Source: Saprospiraceae bacterium
Lineage (GTDB): Bacteria > Bacteroidota > Bacteroidia > Chitinophagales > Saprospiraceae
Assembly: GCA_016706365.1 (NCBI GenBank)
Contig: JADJJU010000023.1
Span: 248,001-312,000 of the forward strand
DNA length: 64,000 nt
Reading direction: 5' to 3'
Shown piece after piece: positions 45,363-53,775 of this stretch. How positions within the stretch are numbered: position 1 is the stretch's first letter; each line of letters starts with the position of its first letter. The position numbers and the translations under genes were made by a program. The notes under the pieces were generated by a model. That model saw nothing but the letters and a program-made list of their open reading frames with translations. It made no database searches and was not told the DNA's origin.

Positions 45363-46799
45363 ATGAATATTAAGAAAATCTTTATACCGGTAATCATGTT
45401 GTTGATTATTTCCTGCGGGAAATTTGATGATCTCAATGTGGACCCAAACAATCCTGTCAAAGTAGAAACAGGAACTTTAATTACATCTTCTCAAAGATCT
45501 ATTGGAAATGCTGTTGGTTCTACCCTGGGAGCTTTGTATGCCCAGCATATTTCTGATATAACATATACAGAAGGAGGCAGATATCAATCCATACAGGATA
45601 ATTTTGACGCTTGGTATACAGGACCACTTCAAAATTTACAAACAGTAATTGATTTGAATACTGATCCTGATACAAAGGGTGATGTTTTAGGTAGCGGTTC
45701 CAATGCAAATCAGATTGCTGTAGCCAGAATTTTGAAAGCATATTTTTTCCAGTTCCTTACTGATCGTTGGGGTGCTATACCTTATTCCGAAGCATTGAAA
45801 GCCGGAGAGGGGATATTTACTCCTAAATATGACAGTCAGGAATCTATTTACAATGACCTTTTTAATGAATTGAAAGAGGCAGCGGCACAGATAGATGGAG
45901 GAGCAGGTGTCAAAGGTGACATCATTTTTGGCGGGGACATGGAAAGCTGGAAATTATTTGCAAATACACTGCGTATGAATATGGCTATCCGTATTTCAGA
46001 TGTAAGCGAACAAAAAGCGCGGGCAGAATTCCTTGATGCTATGGCCGATGGTTTTATTACAGCGGATGTATTGTATCCTTATTTGGGAGAAGCCAATAAT
46101 GAAAATCCATGGTTTACAAGTTTCAGAACCAGAACGGATTTTGCTATCAGCGAAAATTTAGAAAATTATATGTCAGGTTTGAATGATCCACGCTTACCTC
46201 AATTTGCAGACCCTACTCTGAATTCAGTGGCAGCTGGTAATCCAATCATTGTGGGAATGCCGTATGGTCGCCAGAATCCAACAAATTCTCCTCCAGATGT
46301 TTCATATCCAAGTTCTACCAATGTGAAGTGTCAGGATTGCCCCCTTGCTATAATCACCGTGGCTCAGGTGCATTTTGCTCTTGCAGAAGCAGCAGCAAGA
46401 GGATGGATTGCCTCAAGTGCAGAAGAGCATTACAAGGATGCTATTCAAGCTAGCTGGGATCAGTGGGGTGTTACTTACACGCAAGCAGAATTTGATGCTT
46501 ATTACAATCAGGCAGGTGTTACATGGAATCAGGCAAATTGGAGAATGCTCATTGGCAACCAGAAATGGATAGCTCTATATATGCAGGGCTACGAAATGTG
46601 GGCTGAATGGAGAAGACTCGATAACCCTGTTTTAGTACTACCTGAAGAGCCTTTGAATCCAAGTGCAGGAATTCCTTTGAGAAATATTTATGGCACACTT
46701 GAGCAAAACCTAAATGGTACTAACTATGCAGCAGCAGTCGCCCAGTTCTTGGGTGGAAATGATACTGATGGCGTTAGACTTTGGTGGGACGTTCAATAA
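45363..46799 (+). CDS. SusD/RagB-family nutrient-binding lipoprotein 2
   Basis: This 478-residue lipoprotein starts at ATG 45363 (MNIKKIFIP); an open frame reaches back to 45327 into the receptor gene. The lipobox is LLIISCG (Cys near 17). SusD-like type 2 words include FDDLNVDPNNP, YFFQFLTDRWGAIPYSEAL, AQIDGGAGVKGD, MESWKLFANTLRMNMAIRIS, AQVHFALAEAAARGW and LYMQGYEMWAEWRRLDNP. It pairs with the receptor directly upstream. A strong terminator closes the unit. Confidence 0.92.
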   Translation: MNIKKIFIPVIMLLIISCGKFDDLNVDPNNPVKVETGTLITSSQRSIGNAVGSTLGALYAQHISDITYTEGGRYQSIQDNFDAWYTGPLQNLQTVIDLNTDPDTKGDVLGSGSNANQIAVARILKAYFFQFLTDRWGAIPYSEALKAGEGIFTPKYDSQESIYNDLFNELKEAAAQIDGGAGVKGDIIFGGDMESWKLFANTLRMNMAIRISDVSEQKARAEFLDAMADGFITADVLYPYLGEANNENPWFTSFRTRTDFAISENLENYMSGLNDPRLPQFADPTLNSVAAGNPIIVGMPYGRQNPTNSPPDVSYPSSTNVKCQDCPLAIITVAQVHFALAEAAARGWIASSAEEHYKDAIQASWDQWGVTYTQAEFDAYYNQAGVTWNQANWRMLIGNQKWIALYMQGYEMWAEWRRLDNPVLVLPEEPLNPSAGIPLRNIYGTLEQNLNGTNYAAAVAQFLGGNDTDGVRLWWDVQ

Positions 46800-46821
46800 C
46801 TTATTATTTCTTTATAATATT

Positions 46822-46866
46822 AGCAGCCGCTTGACTAGAGATAGACAAGCGGCTGCTTGTTTTTTA
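46822..46866 (+). terminator. intrinsic terminator after the second SusC/D pair
   Basis: AGCAGCCGCTTG (46822-46833) and CAAGCGGCTGCT (46846-46857) form a perfect 12-base stem with a 12-base loop, followed by TGTTTTTTA. Confidence 0.85.
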
Positions 46867-46901
46867 GCTAAGTTTATTTTATCAGAAAATATATTGCAAT
46901 G

Positions 46902-46933
46902 TTGTAACTATGGAAAATAAAATTATATCTTTG
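46902..46933 (+). promoter_or_regulatory. promoter for rpsU (TTG-N21-TATCTTTG)
   Basis: TTG (46902-46904) and TATCTTTG (46926-46933) match both parts of the Bacteroidota primary promoter consensus. The start codon of rpsU is 32 bases further on. Confidence 0.75.
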
Positions 46934-46964
46934 CAGTCCAAAAAATAGAAAATCAATTTATTGT

Positions 46965-47165
46965 ATGTTAATCATTGATGTTAAAGACGGCGAATCAATA
47001 GACAGAGCTCTTAAGAAATACAAGCGCAAATACGAAAAATCAGGCGTGCTTAAAGAACTGCGTAAAAGAAAACATTTTACCAAGCCTTCTATCACTAGAA
47101 GAGCAGAAGTACTTAAAGCTGTTTACAAAGAAAGAATGTACGGCAATCACAGCGAAAATAGCTGA
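46965..47165 (+). CDS. rpsU: 30S ribosomal protein S21
   Basis: This 66-residue basic protein matches S21: MLIIDVKDGESIDRALKKYK, RKYEKSGVLKELRKRKHF, KPSITRRAEV, then AVYKERMYG. S21 binds the 30S platform near the anti-Shine-Dalgarno region and affects initiation. It has its own promoter and lies 60 bases before the recombinase gene, with no terminator between, so the two may be co-transcribed. Confidence 0.93.
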   Translation: MLIIDVKDGESIDRALKKYKRKYEKSGVLKELRKRKHFTKPSITRRAEVLKAVYKERMYGNHSENS

Positions 47166-47225
47166 TAAAAATTTGTCTCTTATTTATTAAATCCCTATAT
47201 TCATTCTCGGAACACACATCGGAGA

Positions 47226-48140
47226 ATGAATATCAGGGATTTTATTGATTATATACAATATGAGAAGCGCTACTCACTGCATACAGTCAGTGCTTACTCC
47301 TCAGACCTTCAATTGTTTAATGATTTTCTTCTCAAAGAATATCAATTTGAAGGTATCCATCTGGCCAATAATAGACATATAAGGAGTTGGGTCGTGTCAT
47401 TGATGACCGATACTCAAAAGGCTACATCCATTCGCAGAAAAATATCTTCCCTAAATGCCTGGTACAAATTCTGTATCAAAAAGGGCATCATTCTGGTTAA
47501 TCCTGTTGCTAAAATTTCGTTGCCTAAAATTGGAAAAAGGCTCCCTGTATTTGTTCAGGAAAAATCCCTTGCTGGAATGGCGGATTCATTTGATCAAATC
47601 AATGATTACGAAGTAATTCTTAATCAGACAATTGTCCTGTTATTATATCATACCGGCATTCGACGGGCAGAGTTGATTGGTATTAAAACAAAGGATCTGG
47701 ACATGAAAGCCATGCAACTCAGCGTTATTGGTAAAGGAAACAAACAGAGATTAATTCCTTTTGGAAAGGAATTGCATGGGCAATTTTTACGATATGTGGA
47801 TATGAGAGAACAATTAGAGGCAAAGACAAGCGAAGAATATTTATTCCTGACGCCATCTGGACAAAAACTTTATCCCAATTATGTGTATAGATCGGTGACC
47901 AAAGAGTTGGCTCACTTTACATCTCAGGACAAAAAGAGTCCTCACGTTTTGAGACATTCATTTGCTACCCACCTGGCTAATGGTGGTGCAGATTTGAATG
48001 CTATTAAAAATTTACTTGGACACTCCAGCCTGGCTGCAACTCAAATCTACACCCATAATACCATTGAACAATTAAAGAATGTGTATCAAAATGCGCATCC
48101 CCGATCAACAAAAATTCGTGGGTCAGATTCGGGAAATTGA
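47226..48140 (+). CDS. Xer-type tyrosine recombinase
   Basis: This 304-residue recombinase has an N-terminal core-binding SAM-like domain (1-100, with FIDYIQYEKRYSLHTVSAYSS). The catalytic domain carries all active residues: R146 in TGIRRAE, K170, H240 and R243 in SPHVLRHSFATH, H266 in LLGHSS, and Y275 in ATQIYTH. It fits XerC or XerD, which resolve chromosome dimers at dif during division. With no integrase features or mobile element nearby, a housekeeping Xer role is likely; which of the two cannot be told here. Confidence 0.92.
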   Translation: MNIRDFIDYIQYEKRYSLHTVSAYSSDLQLFNDFLLKEYQFEGIHLANNRHIRSWVVSLMTDTQKATSIRRKISSLNAWYKFCIKKGIILVNPVAKISLPKIGKRLPVFVQEKSLAGMADSFDQINDYEVILNQTIVLLLYHTGIRRAELIGIKTKDLDMKAMQLSVIGKGNKQRLIPFGKELHGQFLRYVDMREQLEAKTSEEYLFLTPSGQKLYPNYVYRSVTKELAHFTSQDKKSPHVLRHSFATHLANGGADLNAIKNLLGHSSLAATQIYTHNTIEQLKNVYQNAHPRSTKIRGSDSGN

Positions 48141-48278
48141 TCTGAATGGAAATGAGCATTTATTCTCAGAACTTCAGACTTCAGTAATTGTTAAAAGTAT
48201 TTAATACCTGTCTTGAACTAATATTCAAGATCAAATTCAAAAAGACAATCATTTTTTCATTATATAAATTGAATAATT

Positions 48279-48581
48279 ATGAGAATTCATTTGGAATCCG
48301 TTCGCTTCACAGCTGACCAAAAATTAATTGAGTACATCAATAAGAAGCTCTCAAAGCTTGATCAATTCTTTGATAAAATAGTAGATGTACAAGTTATATT
48401 GAAGTTGGAAAATTCTGGACAGGTAAAAGATAAAATAATCGAAGCAAGAATTAATGTCCCTGGAGACACTCTTATTTGTAAAAATGCTGACAAATCATTT
48501 GAAGCATCAATAGATATAGTAGCTGACAATCTCAAGCGTCAGCTAGTCCGATTTAAAGAAAAGTATCGCCTACGGGCATAG
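48279..48581 (+). CDS. hpf: ribosome hibernation promoting factor (short form)
   Basis: This 100-residue HPF/YfiA-family protein begins MRIHLESVRFTADQKLIEYI, followed by KKLSKLDQFFDKIVDVQVIL and ends in KRQLVRFKEKYRLRA. It lacks the C-terminal dimer domain of long HPF. It binds the 30S decoding region and helps form inactive ribosomes when growth slows. It follows the recombinase gene by 138 bases and ends just before a terminator. Confidence 0.9.
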   Translation: MRIHLESVRFTADQKLIEYINKKLSKLDQFFDKIVDVQVILKLENSGQVKDKIIEARINVPGDTLICKNADKSFEASIDIVADNLKRQLVRFKEKYRLRA

Positions 48582-48592
48582 ACAATATCATT

Positions 48593-48625
48593 CCAAAGCC
48601 CGCGTCCTGCGGGCTTTGGTGTTTT
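48593..48625 (+). terminator. intrinsic terminator after hpf
   Basis: CCAAAGCCCGC (48593-48603), GTCCT loop, GCGGGCTTTGG (48609-48619), then TGTTTT. A perfect 11-base GC-rich stem. Confidence 0.88.
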
Positions 48626-48695
48626 CAGGAATTAGCCTGCGCTAGATGAATTGATACAGTCAGGAATTTATTGAAAAAAAAGATTATTTTTTCTT

Positions 48696-48723
48696 TTGGT
48701 TTTCAGTAATGGGAGTATCTTTG
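48696..48723 (+). promoter_or_regulatory. promoter for the tRNA-tuf operon
   Basis: TTG (48696-48698), 17 bases, TATCTTTG (48716-48723). The -7 part is a perfect match. It lies about 170 bases before the first tRNA. The rest of this 309-base spacer shows no gene. Confidence 0.6.
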
Positions 48724-48890
48724 CAATCGCTTAGAGTAAAAGTGCTTTTGGCTGGATCTGAAAAGAATTGAAAATGGAGTTTTTCTGTGCAAGAATATGT
48801 TGTCAATCTTATTTGCAATGCTTATAAACACAGGGTTTAAAAGCCTTTTATAGTTTAATCTGTATTGAGATTGATTACGATTTATAATTA

Positions 48891-48963
48891 GCCAGCATAG
48901 CTCAGTTGGTAGAGCAGCTGATTTGTAATCAGCTGGTCGGGGGTTCGAGTCCCTCTGCTGGCT
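48891..48963 (+). tRNA. tRNA-Thr (anticodon TGT)
   Basis: A 73-base cloverleaf: acceptor GCCAGCA/TGCTGGC, D arm with AGCTCAGTTGGTAGAGC, anticodon stem CTGAT/ATCAG around TTTGTAA (anticodon TGT), T loop GTTCGAG, discriminator T. The CCA end is not encoded. It is first of four tRNAs upstream of tuf. Confidence 0.97.
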
Positions 48964-49017
48964 CAAATGAGAAACACAATTCTTTCTTTTCAGAATTATT
49001 GAATAATTGTACCATAA

Positions 49018-49100
49018 GGGGGTGCGCCGAAGTTGGAGAGACGGGGCAGACTGTAAATCTGTTGGTTTTACCTGAATAGGTTCGATTCCTATTACCCCCA
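49018..49100 (+). tRNA. tRNA-Tyr (anticodon GTA)
   Basis: An 83-base type II tRNA with a long variable arm. Acceptor GGGGGTG/TACCCCC (one G-U), anticodon loop CTGTAAA giving GTA, T loop GTTCGATTC. It lies 54 bases after tRNA-Thr. Confidence 0.96.
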
Positions 49101-49104
49101 CGAA

Positions 49105-49189
49105 GGAGTGTGCGAGTGAGTGTGAATGTGAGTGTGTATTTATTGGTTTCTAAAACCCACACCCACACCCACACCCACACTCACACCCA
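49105..49189. repeat. inverted six-base microsatellites between tRNA genes
   Basis: The left arm (49105-49137) repeats GAGTGT-type units and the right arm (49155-49189) repeats ACCCAC units. The two are roughly complementary, so the spacer can fold into a long imperfect hairpin with a loop of about 17 bases. It sits between tRNA-Tyr and tRNA-Gly. Confidence 0.7.
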
Positions 49190-49192
49190 ATT

Positions 49193-49265
49193 GCGGGAGT
49201 AGCTCAGTTGGTAGAGCATCAGCCTTCCAAGCTGAGGGTCGCGGGTTCGAGTCTCGTCTCCCGCT
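49193..49265 (+). tRNA. tRNA-Gly (anticodon TCC)
   Basis: A 73-base cloverleaf: acceptor GCGGGAG/CTCCCGC, D arm AGCTCAGTTGGTAGAGC, anticodon loop CTTCCAA giving TCC, T loop GTTCGAG, discriminator T. It starts 4 bases after the inverted microsatellite. Confidence 0.97.
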
Positions 49266-49633
49266 CTAATTTTCCACATTTGTGGATCATTGAGCAGCAA
49301 TTATTAATATAAGTGCTTTGCAGATAGTTGAATTTCTTTCCAGGTTGACTTTTATAAAGTCTTCATCGATCCTTAGAATTACAACTTATCATCTTGGTAT
49401 TTGAGTTAGATGTTTGTTGACGCACTCTTAATCTAAAGAGATTATAAATGTGTGGAATACAAAAGGAACGGGTTTTCAAATCAATCGATAACCCATCCAC
49501 CGTTTAATATCATTTATTGTTGAGACAATAGCAGGTGCTCTTGAATAACAATAGGTGTTTTGTAGTTGAAGGAATTAAGATTATAATCATTATTCCGGAT
49601 ACCAAGTGGAAAGACATTTGGATATATACAAAA
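49266..49633. other. spacer inside the tRNA cluster with two small hairpins
   Basis: This 368-base stretch between tRNA-Gly and tRNA-Thr(GGT) has no gene or recognisable tRNA. TCCACA-TT-TGTGGA (49273-49286) and GACTTT-TAT-AAAGTC (49347-49361) are perfect small hairpins without T runs and may be processing sites. A second promoter could lie here. Confidence 0.45.
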
Positions 49634-49705
<72 letters not shown>

Positions 49706-49763
49706 CAACCATTTTTTTAGTGTATTTTATTTTTTTAAACATAGCAATTTAAACTTTTTACCG

Positions 49764-50960
49764 ATGGCAAAGGAAACATTTCAAAGGAATAAGCCACACC
49801 TCAATGTTGGAACAATTGGTCACGTAGACCACGGTAAAACTACTTTGACTGCGGCCATTACATCTGTTCTTGCAAGTAAAGGTTTGGCGAAGAGTATGTC
49901 TTACGATTCGATTGATGCAGCTCCTGAAGAGAAGGAAAGAGGTATTACAATCAATACAGCTCACGTTGAGTATGAGACGGTAAATCGTCACTATGCGCAC
50001 GTTGACTGTCCGGGTCACGCGGATTATGTGAAAAACATGGTTACTGGTGCTGCTCAGATGGATGGTGCTATTCTTGTAGTTGCTGCTACGGATGGTCCTA
50101 TGCCTCAAACCAGAGAGCACATTCTATTGGCACGTCAGGTAGGTGTTCCTGCTGTAGTCGTGTTCATGAATAAAGTAGACCTTGTAGATGATGAAGAGAT
50201 GTTGGAATTGGTTGAAATGGAAGTTAGAGAACTTCTTACTCAATACAATTTTGACGGTGACAATGCAGCAGTGATTAAAGGTTCTGCATTGAAGGCTCTT
50301 GAAGGAGATGCAGCTGCAGTGCAGGGTATTGTTGATCTTATGGAAGCAGTAGATACTCAGATTCCTGAGCCTACTCGTTTAGTAGATCTTCCATTCCTAA
50401 TGCCTGTAGAAGATGTATTTTCAATTACAGGTCGTGGTACAGTTGCCACAGGTCGTATTGAAAGAGGTGTAATTGAAGTAGGTCAACCAGTCGAAATCAT
50501 TGGTATGATGAGAGATGACGAAAAGCCTATGACATCTACAGTAACTGGTGTTGAAATGTTTAGAAAACTTCTTAACAGAGGTGAGGCCGGTGACAACGCA
50601 GGTCTTCTTCTTAGAGGTGTTGACAAAGAAAACATCAAAAGAGGTATGGTAATCTGTGCTCCGGGTTCTGTAAAACCACACAAATCATTTAAGTGTGAGG
50701 TTTATGTTCTTGGAAAAGATGAAGGCGGACGTCACACTCCATTCTTCAATGGTTACAGACCTCAGTTTTACTTCCGTACTACAGACGTGACAGGAGATGT
50801 TACGCTTCCAGCAGGAGTTGAAATGGTAATGCCTGGTGATAATGTATCATTGGAAGTTACTTTACTTAACTCTATCGCAATGGAAAAAGGTCTTCGTTTT
50901 GCGATTCGTGAAGGTGGACGTACTGTAGGAGCAGGTCAGGTGACTGAAATTATTGGATAA
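49764..50960 (+). CDS. tuf: elongation factor Tu
   Basis: This 398-residue GTPase carries aminoacyl-tRNA to the ribosome. G motifs: GHVDHGKT (19-26), switch I RGITINTAHVEYE (59-71), DCPGH (81-85), NKVD near 136. Domains 2 and 3 are complete (RGTVATGRIERG, GGRHTPFFNGYRPQFYFRT, GGRTVGAGQVTEIIG). Length and residues are normal. It lies between tRNA-Thr and tRNA-Trp and is followed by a strong hairpin, so tuf can end separately from the secE operon. Confidence 0.99.
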   Translation: MAKETFQRNKPHLNVGTIGHVDHGKTTLTAAITSVLASKGLAKSMSYDSIDAAPEEKERGITINTAHVEYETVNRHYAHVDCPGHADYVKNMVTGAAQMDGAILVVAATDGPMPQTREHILLARQVGVPAVVVFMNKVDLVDDEEMLELVEMEVRELLTQYNFDGDNAAVIKGSALKALEGDAAAVQGIVDLMEAVDTQIPEPTRLVDLPFLMPVEDVFSITGRGTVATGRIERGVIEVGQPVEIIGMMRDDEKPMTSTVTGVEMFRKLLNRGEAGDNAGLLLRGVDKENIKRGMVICAPGSVKPHKSFKCEVYVLGKDEGGRHTPFFNGYRPQFYFRTTDVTGDVTLPAGVEMVMPGDNVSLEVTLLNSIAMEKGLRFAIREGGRTVGAGQVTEIIG

Positions 50961-50985
50961 TCAAATTTGATTGAATATAATAGTG

Positions 50986-51019
50986 ATTAAGCACCTCTTC
51001 GGAGGTGCTTAATTTTCTT
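50986..51019 (+). terminator. intrinsic terminator after tuf
   Basis: ATTAAGCACCTC (50986-50997), TTCG tetraloop, GAGGTGCTTAAT (51002-51013), then TTTCTT. A perfect 12-base stem just before tRNA-Trp. It may be partial, letting some transcription enter secE-nusG. Confidence 0.85.
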
Positions 51020-51022
51020 ATT

Positions 51023-51095
51023 ACGGGCATAGCTCAGCTGGTAGAGCGGCGGTCTCCAAAACCGTAGGCCGAGGGTTCGAATCCTTCTGCCCGTG
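51023..51095 (+). tRNA. tRNA-Trp (anticodon CCA)
   Basis: A 73-base cloverleaf: acceptor ACGGGCA/TGCCCGT with discriminator G, D arm AGCTCAGCTGGTAGAGC, anticodon loop CTCCAAA giving CCA, T loop GTTCGAA. It is 13 bases before secE, as in other Bacteroidota. Confidence 0.97.
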
Positions 51096-51108
51096 CAAAT
51101 TCGAAATT

Positions 51109-51297
51109 ATGGACAAAATAACGTTGTACATCAAAGAAAGCTATAATGAGCTTGTAAATAAAGTTTCCTGGCCGAATTGGGCTAATTTACAAAGCAGCAC
51201 TACGGTAGTAATCGTAGCATCATTAATTATCGCAATCTTAATTTTTTTAATGGATCTGATCTCTAAGCAAACGCTAAGCCTGATCTATAATATCTGA
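51109..51297 (+). CDS. secE: preprotein translocase subunit SecE
   Basis: This 62-residue single-helix SecE has an amphipathic N-terminus ESYNELVNKVSWPNWANLQ, then a membrane helix TTVVIVASLIIAILIFLMDL. It stabilises the SecY channel in the inner membrane. It is short, like most non-enteric SecE proteins. It lies between tRNA-Trp and nusG, the near-universal arrangement, and is separated from nusG by 13 bases. Confidence 0.93.
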   Translation: MDKITLYIKESYNELVNKVSWPNWANLQSSTTVVIVASLIIAILIFLMDLISKQTLSLIYNI

Positions 51298-51310
51298 TAA
51301 TAATTTACGG

Positions 51311-51859
51311 ATGGTAGAGGGAAGAAAATGGTACTCTTTAAGAGTCATCAGCGGTAAAGAAAGAAAAATCAAGGAAAGAATTGAGGCTGAGATACTTAGG
51401 TCCGGTTGGGATCAGATAGTTTTTCAAGTAATTGTTCCCTCCGAGAAGGTATATAAAATCAGAAACGGCAAGAAAGTAGTTACTGAAAGAAATATCCTTC
51501 CTGGATACTTATTGTTGGAGGCTGAGGCTGGTAAGTTTGGTGGAGAAATAGTTCAAGCCATTTCGAATGTGCCGAATGTCATCCACTTTCTTGGAAAGAA
51601 TGTTCCTATACCTATGAAACAATCTGAAGCAAACAGGATGCTGGGAAGATTGGATGAGTCAGAAACGGAAGGTGAAACAATGTTGGAGCCTTTTATCGTA
51701 GGAGAAACTGTTCGAATCATCGATGGTCCATTCAACGATTTTGTAGGTGACATCAAAGAAGTTAACGAAGAGAAGAAAAAGATCAAAGTGATCGTAAAAA
51801 TATTTGGACGAGGTACTGAAGTTGAACTCAACTTCATGCAGGTCGAAAAGCAAAACTAA
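51311..51859 (+). CDS. nusG: transcription termination/antitermination factor NusG
   Basis: This 182-residue protein has an N-terminal NGN domain (KWYSLRVISGKERKIKERIE, then NILPGYLLLEAEAG and NVIHFLGK) that binds the RNA polymerase clamp. The C-terminal KOW domain (about 128-180, VGETVRIIDGPFNDFVGDIKEV) contacts Rho or ribosomal S10. Length is normal. It is followed by the ribosomal protein genes after 96 bases. Confidence 0.95.
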   Translation: MVEGRKWYSLRVISGKERKIKERIEAEILRSGWDQIVFQVIVPSEKVYKIRNGKKVVTERNILPGYLLLEAEAGKFGGEIVQAISNVPNVIHFLGKNVPIPMKQSEANRMLGRLDESETEGETMLEPFIVGETVRIIDGPFNDFVGDIKEVNEEKKKIKVIVKIFGRGTEVELNFMQVEKQN

Positions 51860-51955
51860 ATTTGACTGAACTGTAGATCCTTTTTGGATTGCTTCCCTCA
51901 GGATACAGAAGAGTTTAGAATTGCAACTATTTATTGAGCTGAAATAATAAATACA

Positions 51956-52417
51956 ATGGCAAAAGAAGTAGATATATTTATAAAGTTACAAGTGAAAGGC
52001 GGACAGGCAAACCCTGCACCTCCGATTGGACCGGCATTAGGTTCCAAGGGTGTTAACATCATGGAATTTTGCAAGAGATTTAATGCAGAAACACAGGACA
52101 AAATTGGCAAGATTCTTCCGGTTTTGATCTCAGTTTACAAAGACAAGTCTTTTGATTTCATTATAAAAACTCCTCCTGCAGCAATTCAATTGCTGGAAGC
52201 TGCAAAAGTTAAGCAAGGTTCAAAAGAGCCTAACCGTCTTAAAGTTGGCAGTGTAACATGGGATCAGGTAAAAGCGATAGCTGAAGACAAAATGCCCGAT
52301 ATGAATGCATTTACCGTAGAGTCTGCCATGAAAATGGTTGCAGGTACTGCAAGAAGTATGGGTATTACAATTAACGGAACTCCTCCATGGGGAGCTGGAC
52401 CGGAACAGGATAATTAA
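51956..52417 (+). CDS. rplK: 50S ribosomal protein L11
   Basis: This 153-residue protein starts MAKEVDIFIKLQVKGGQANPAPPIGPALGS in the usual way. The N-terminal domain carries the conserved proline-rich PAPPIGPALG segment (thiostrepton region) and the C-terminal rRNA-binding domain ends with ARSMGITINGTPPW. It forms the GTPase-associated stalk base of the 50S subunit. It is first of the ribosomal block rplK-rplA-rplJ-rplL and 53 bases before rplA. Confidence 0.97.
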   Translation: MAKEVDIFIKLQVKGGQANPAPPIGPALGSKGVNIMEFCKRFNAETQDKIGKILPVLISVYKDKSFDFIIKTPPAAIQLLEAAKVKQGSKEPNRLKVGSVTWDQVKAIAEDKMPDMNAFTVESAMKMVAGTARSMGITINGTPPWGAGPEQDN

Positions 52418-52469
52418 TTTTTTTACAGAAGGGAGCTCCAAAGAGCGTTTGACCTCAAAATTTTAGATT

Positions 52470-53162
52470 ATGGCAAAAGTAACAAAAAAACGTGCCGCCG
52501 TTAATGCGAAAGTTGATCCTGACAAATTGTATTCTCTTGGAGAAGCAATGTCAATGGTTAAAGAAGTAAACGTGGCAAAATTTGATTCCTCAGTGGATAT
52601 TCACGTAAGGTTAGGAGTGGATCCAAGAAAAGCTGATCAGGCTTTGAGAGGTACAGTTAGTCTTCCTCACGGAACTGGTAAAACTAAAAGAGTATTAGTA
52701 TTGTGCACACCGGACAAAGAAGCTGAAGCTAAAGAAGCTGGGGCAGATTTTGTCGGTCTGGATGAATTCATTACTAAAATCCAGGGAGGCTGGACCGACA
52801 TCGATGTAATTGTTGCAACTCCAAACGTAATGGCTCAGGTAGGTAAGGTTGGTAGAATTTTAGGACCTCGTGGTCTGATGCCAAACCCCAAGACTGGTAC
52901 AGTGACTATGGATGTGGCGAATGCAGTAGCCGATGTAAAAGGTGGTAAAATTGCATTCCGTGTGGACAAATTTGGTATCATTCATGCGTCCGTAGGCCGT
53001 GTTTCATTTACACCTGAAAAGTTAACTGAAAATGCTTCTGAATTGATTCATACCCTTGTAAAAATGAAGCCATCTTCTGCAAAAGGGACTTATATGAAAT
53101 CAGTGACTGTAGCCAGTACAATGAGTCCTGGTATCAAAGTTGACTCAAAATCCATTAAATAA
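52470..53162 (+). CDS. rplA: 50S ribosomal protein L1
   Basis: This 230-residue protein has the L1 landmarks DIHVRLGVDPRKADQALRG, VSLPHGTGKTKRVLVLC, VGRILGPRGLMPNPKTGTV and the end YMKSVTVASTMSPGIKVD. It binds 23S rRNA at the mobile stalk near the E site, and in many bacteria represses its own operon by binding mRNA. It is 24 bases before rplJ; no room remains for a separate L10 leader RNA there. Confidence 0.97.
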   Translation: MAKVTKKRAAVNAKVDPDKLYSLGEAMSMVKEVNVAKFDSSVDIHVRLGVDPRKADQALRGTVSLPHGTGKTKRVLVLCTPDKEAEAKEAGADFVGLDEFITKIQGGWTDIDVIVATPNVMAQVGKVGRILGPRGLMPNPKTGTVTMDVANAVADVKGGKIAFRVDKFGIIHASVGRVSFTPEKLTENASELIHTLVKMKPSSAKGTYMKSVTVASTMSPGIKVDSKSIK

Positions 53163-53186
53163 CAAGCCCGTTTAAACGACAATACA

Positions 53187-53714
53187 ATGAATAAGCAAGA
53201 AAAAACGGTAGCTATAGAAGAACTAAGAGAGAAATTTGACAATTCAAATTTCTTTTATTTAACAGATTCCTCTGCTCTATCTGTGGCAAAGATCAATAAA
53301 TTACGCAGAATTTGTTTCGAGCGTGATATAGATATACAGGTTGTAAAGAATACACTGGTTAGAAAGGCAATGGAAGGATTAGCTGAGGAAAAAGGCTTTG
53401 CTTCCTTATATGATTCACTTCATGGTCCTACTACCATCCTATTCAGTACAGTTGCAAATGCTCCGGCAAAAGTTCTGGAGGAATTTAGAAAAGGAAACGC
53501 CAAACCTACTCTTAAGGCAGCCTATATAGATAGTGCAGTTTTTATCGGAGATGACCAAATTGAGGTCCTCAGCAAGCTGAAGACGAAAGAACAATTGGTT
53601 GGCGAGATTATCGGATTATTGCAGTCACCTGCGAAGAACGTTATCGGCGCTCTTAAATCAGGTGGAACTACTATTGCAGGGTTGTTAAAGACTCTGGAAG
53701 AAAGAGCTGCATAA
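53187..53714 (+). CDS. rplJ: 50S ribosomal protein L10
   Basis: This 175-residue protein begins MNKQEKTVAIEELREKFDNSN and shows INKLRRICFERDIDIQVVKNTLVRKAM, the rRNA-binding part. A C-terminal helix (KNVIGALKSGGTTIAGLLKTLEER) holds L7/L12 dimers. It anchors the stalk that recruits translation GTPases. It lies between rplA (24 bases) and rplL (61 bases). Confidence 0.96.
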   Translation: MNKQEKTVAIEELREKFDNSNFFYLTDSSALSVAKINKLRRICFERDIDIQVVKNTLVRKAMEGLAEEKGFASLYDSLHGPTTILFSTVANAPAKVLEEFRKGNAKPTLKAAYIDSAVFIGDDQIEVLSKLKTKEQLVGEIIGLLQSPAKNVIGALKSGGTTIAGLLKTLEERAA

Positions 53715-53775
53715 CAAATTTGGCTTCCAAGCTATACGCATATAATATTTTACGAAAAATTTAAATTTAAAAACA

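Noticed and set aside
47226..48140. The tyrosine recombinase as an integrase of a mobile element.
   Set aside because: No attachment-site repeats, phage or conjugation genes nearby; it sits between rpsU and hpf and has the plain Xer length.
48703..49180. Minus-strand open frames over the tRNA cluster.
   Set aside because: They translate tRNA-Thr and tRNA-Tyr sequence and the microsatellite backwards.
53163..53186. An L10 leader RNA between rplA and rplJ.
   Set aside because: Only 24 bases separate the genes, too few for the known structure.
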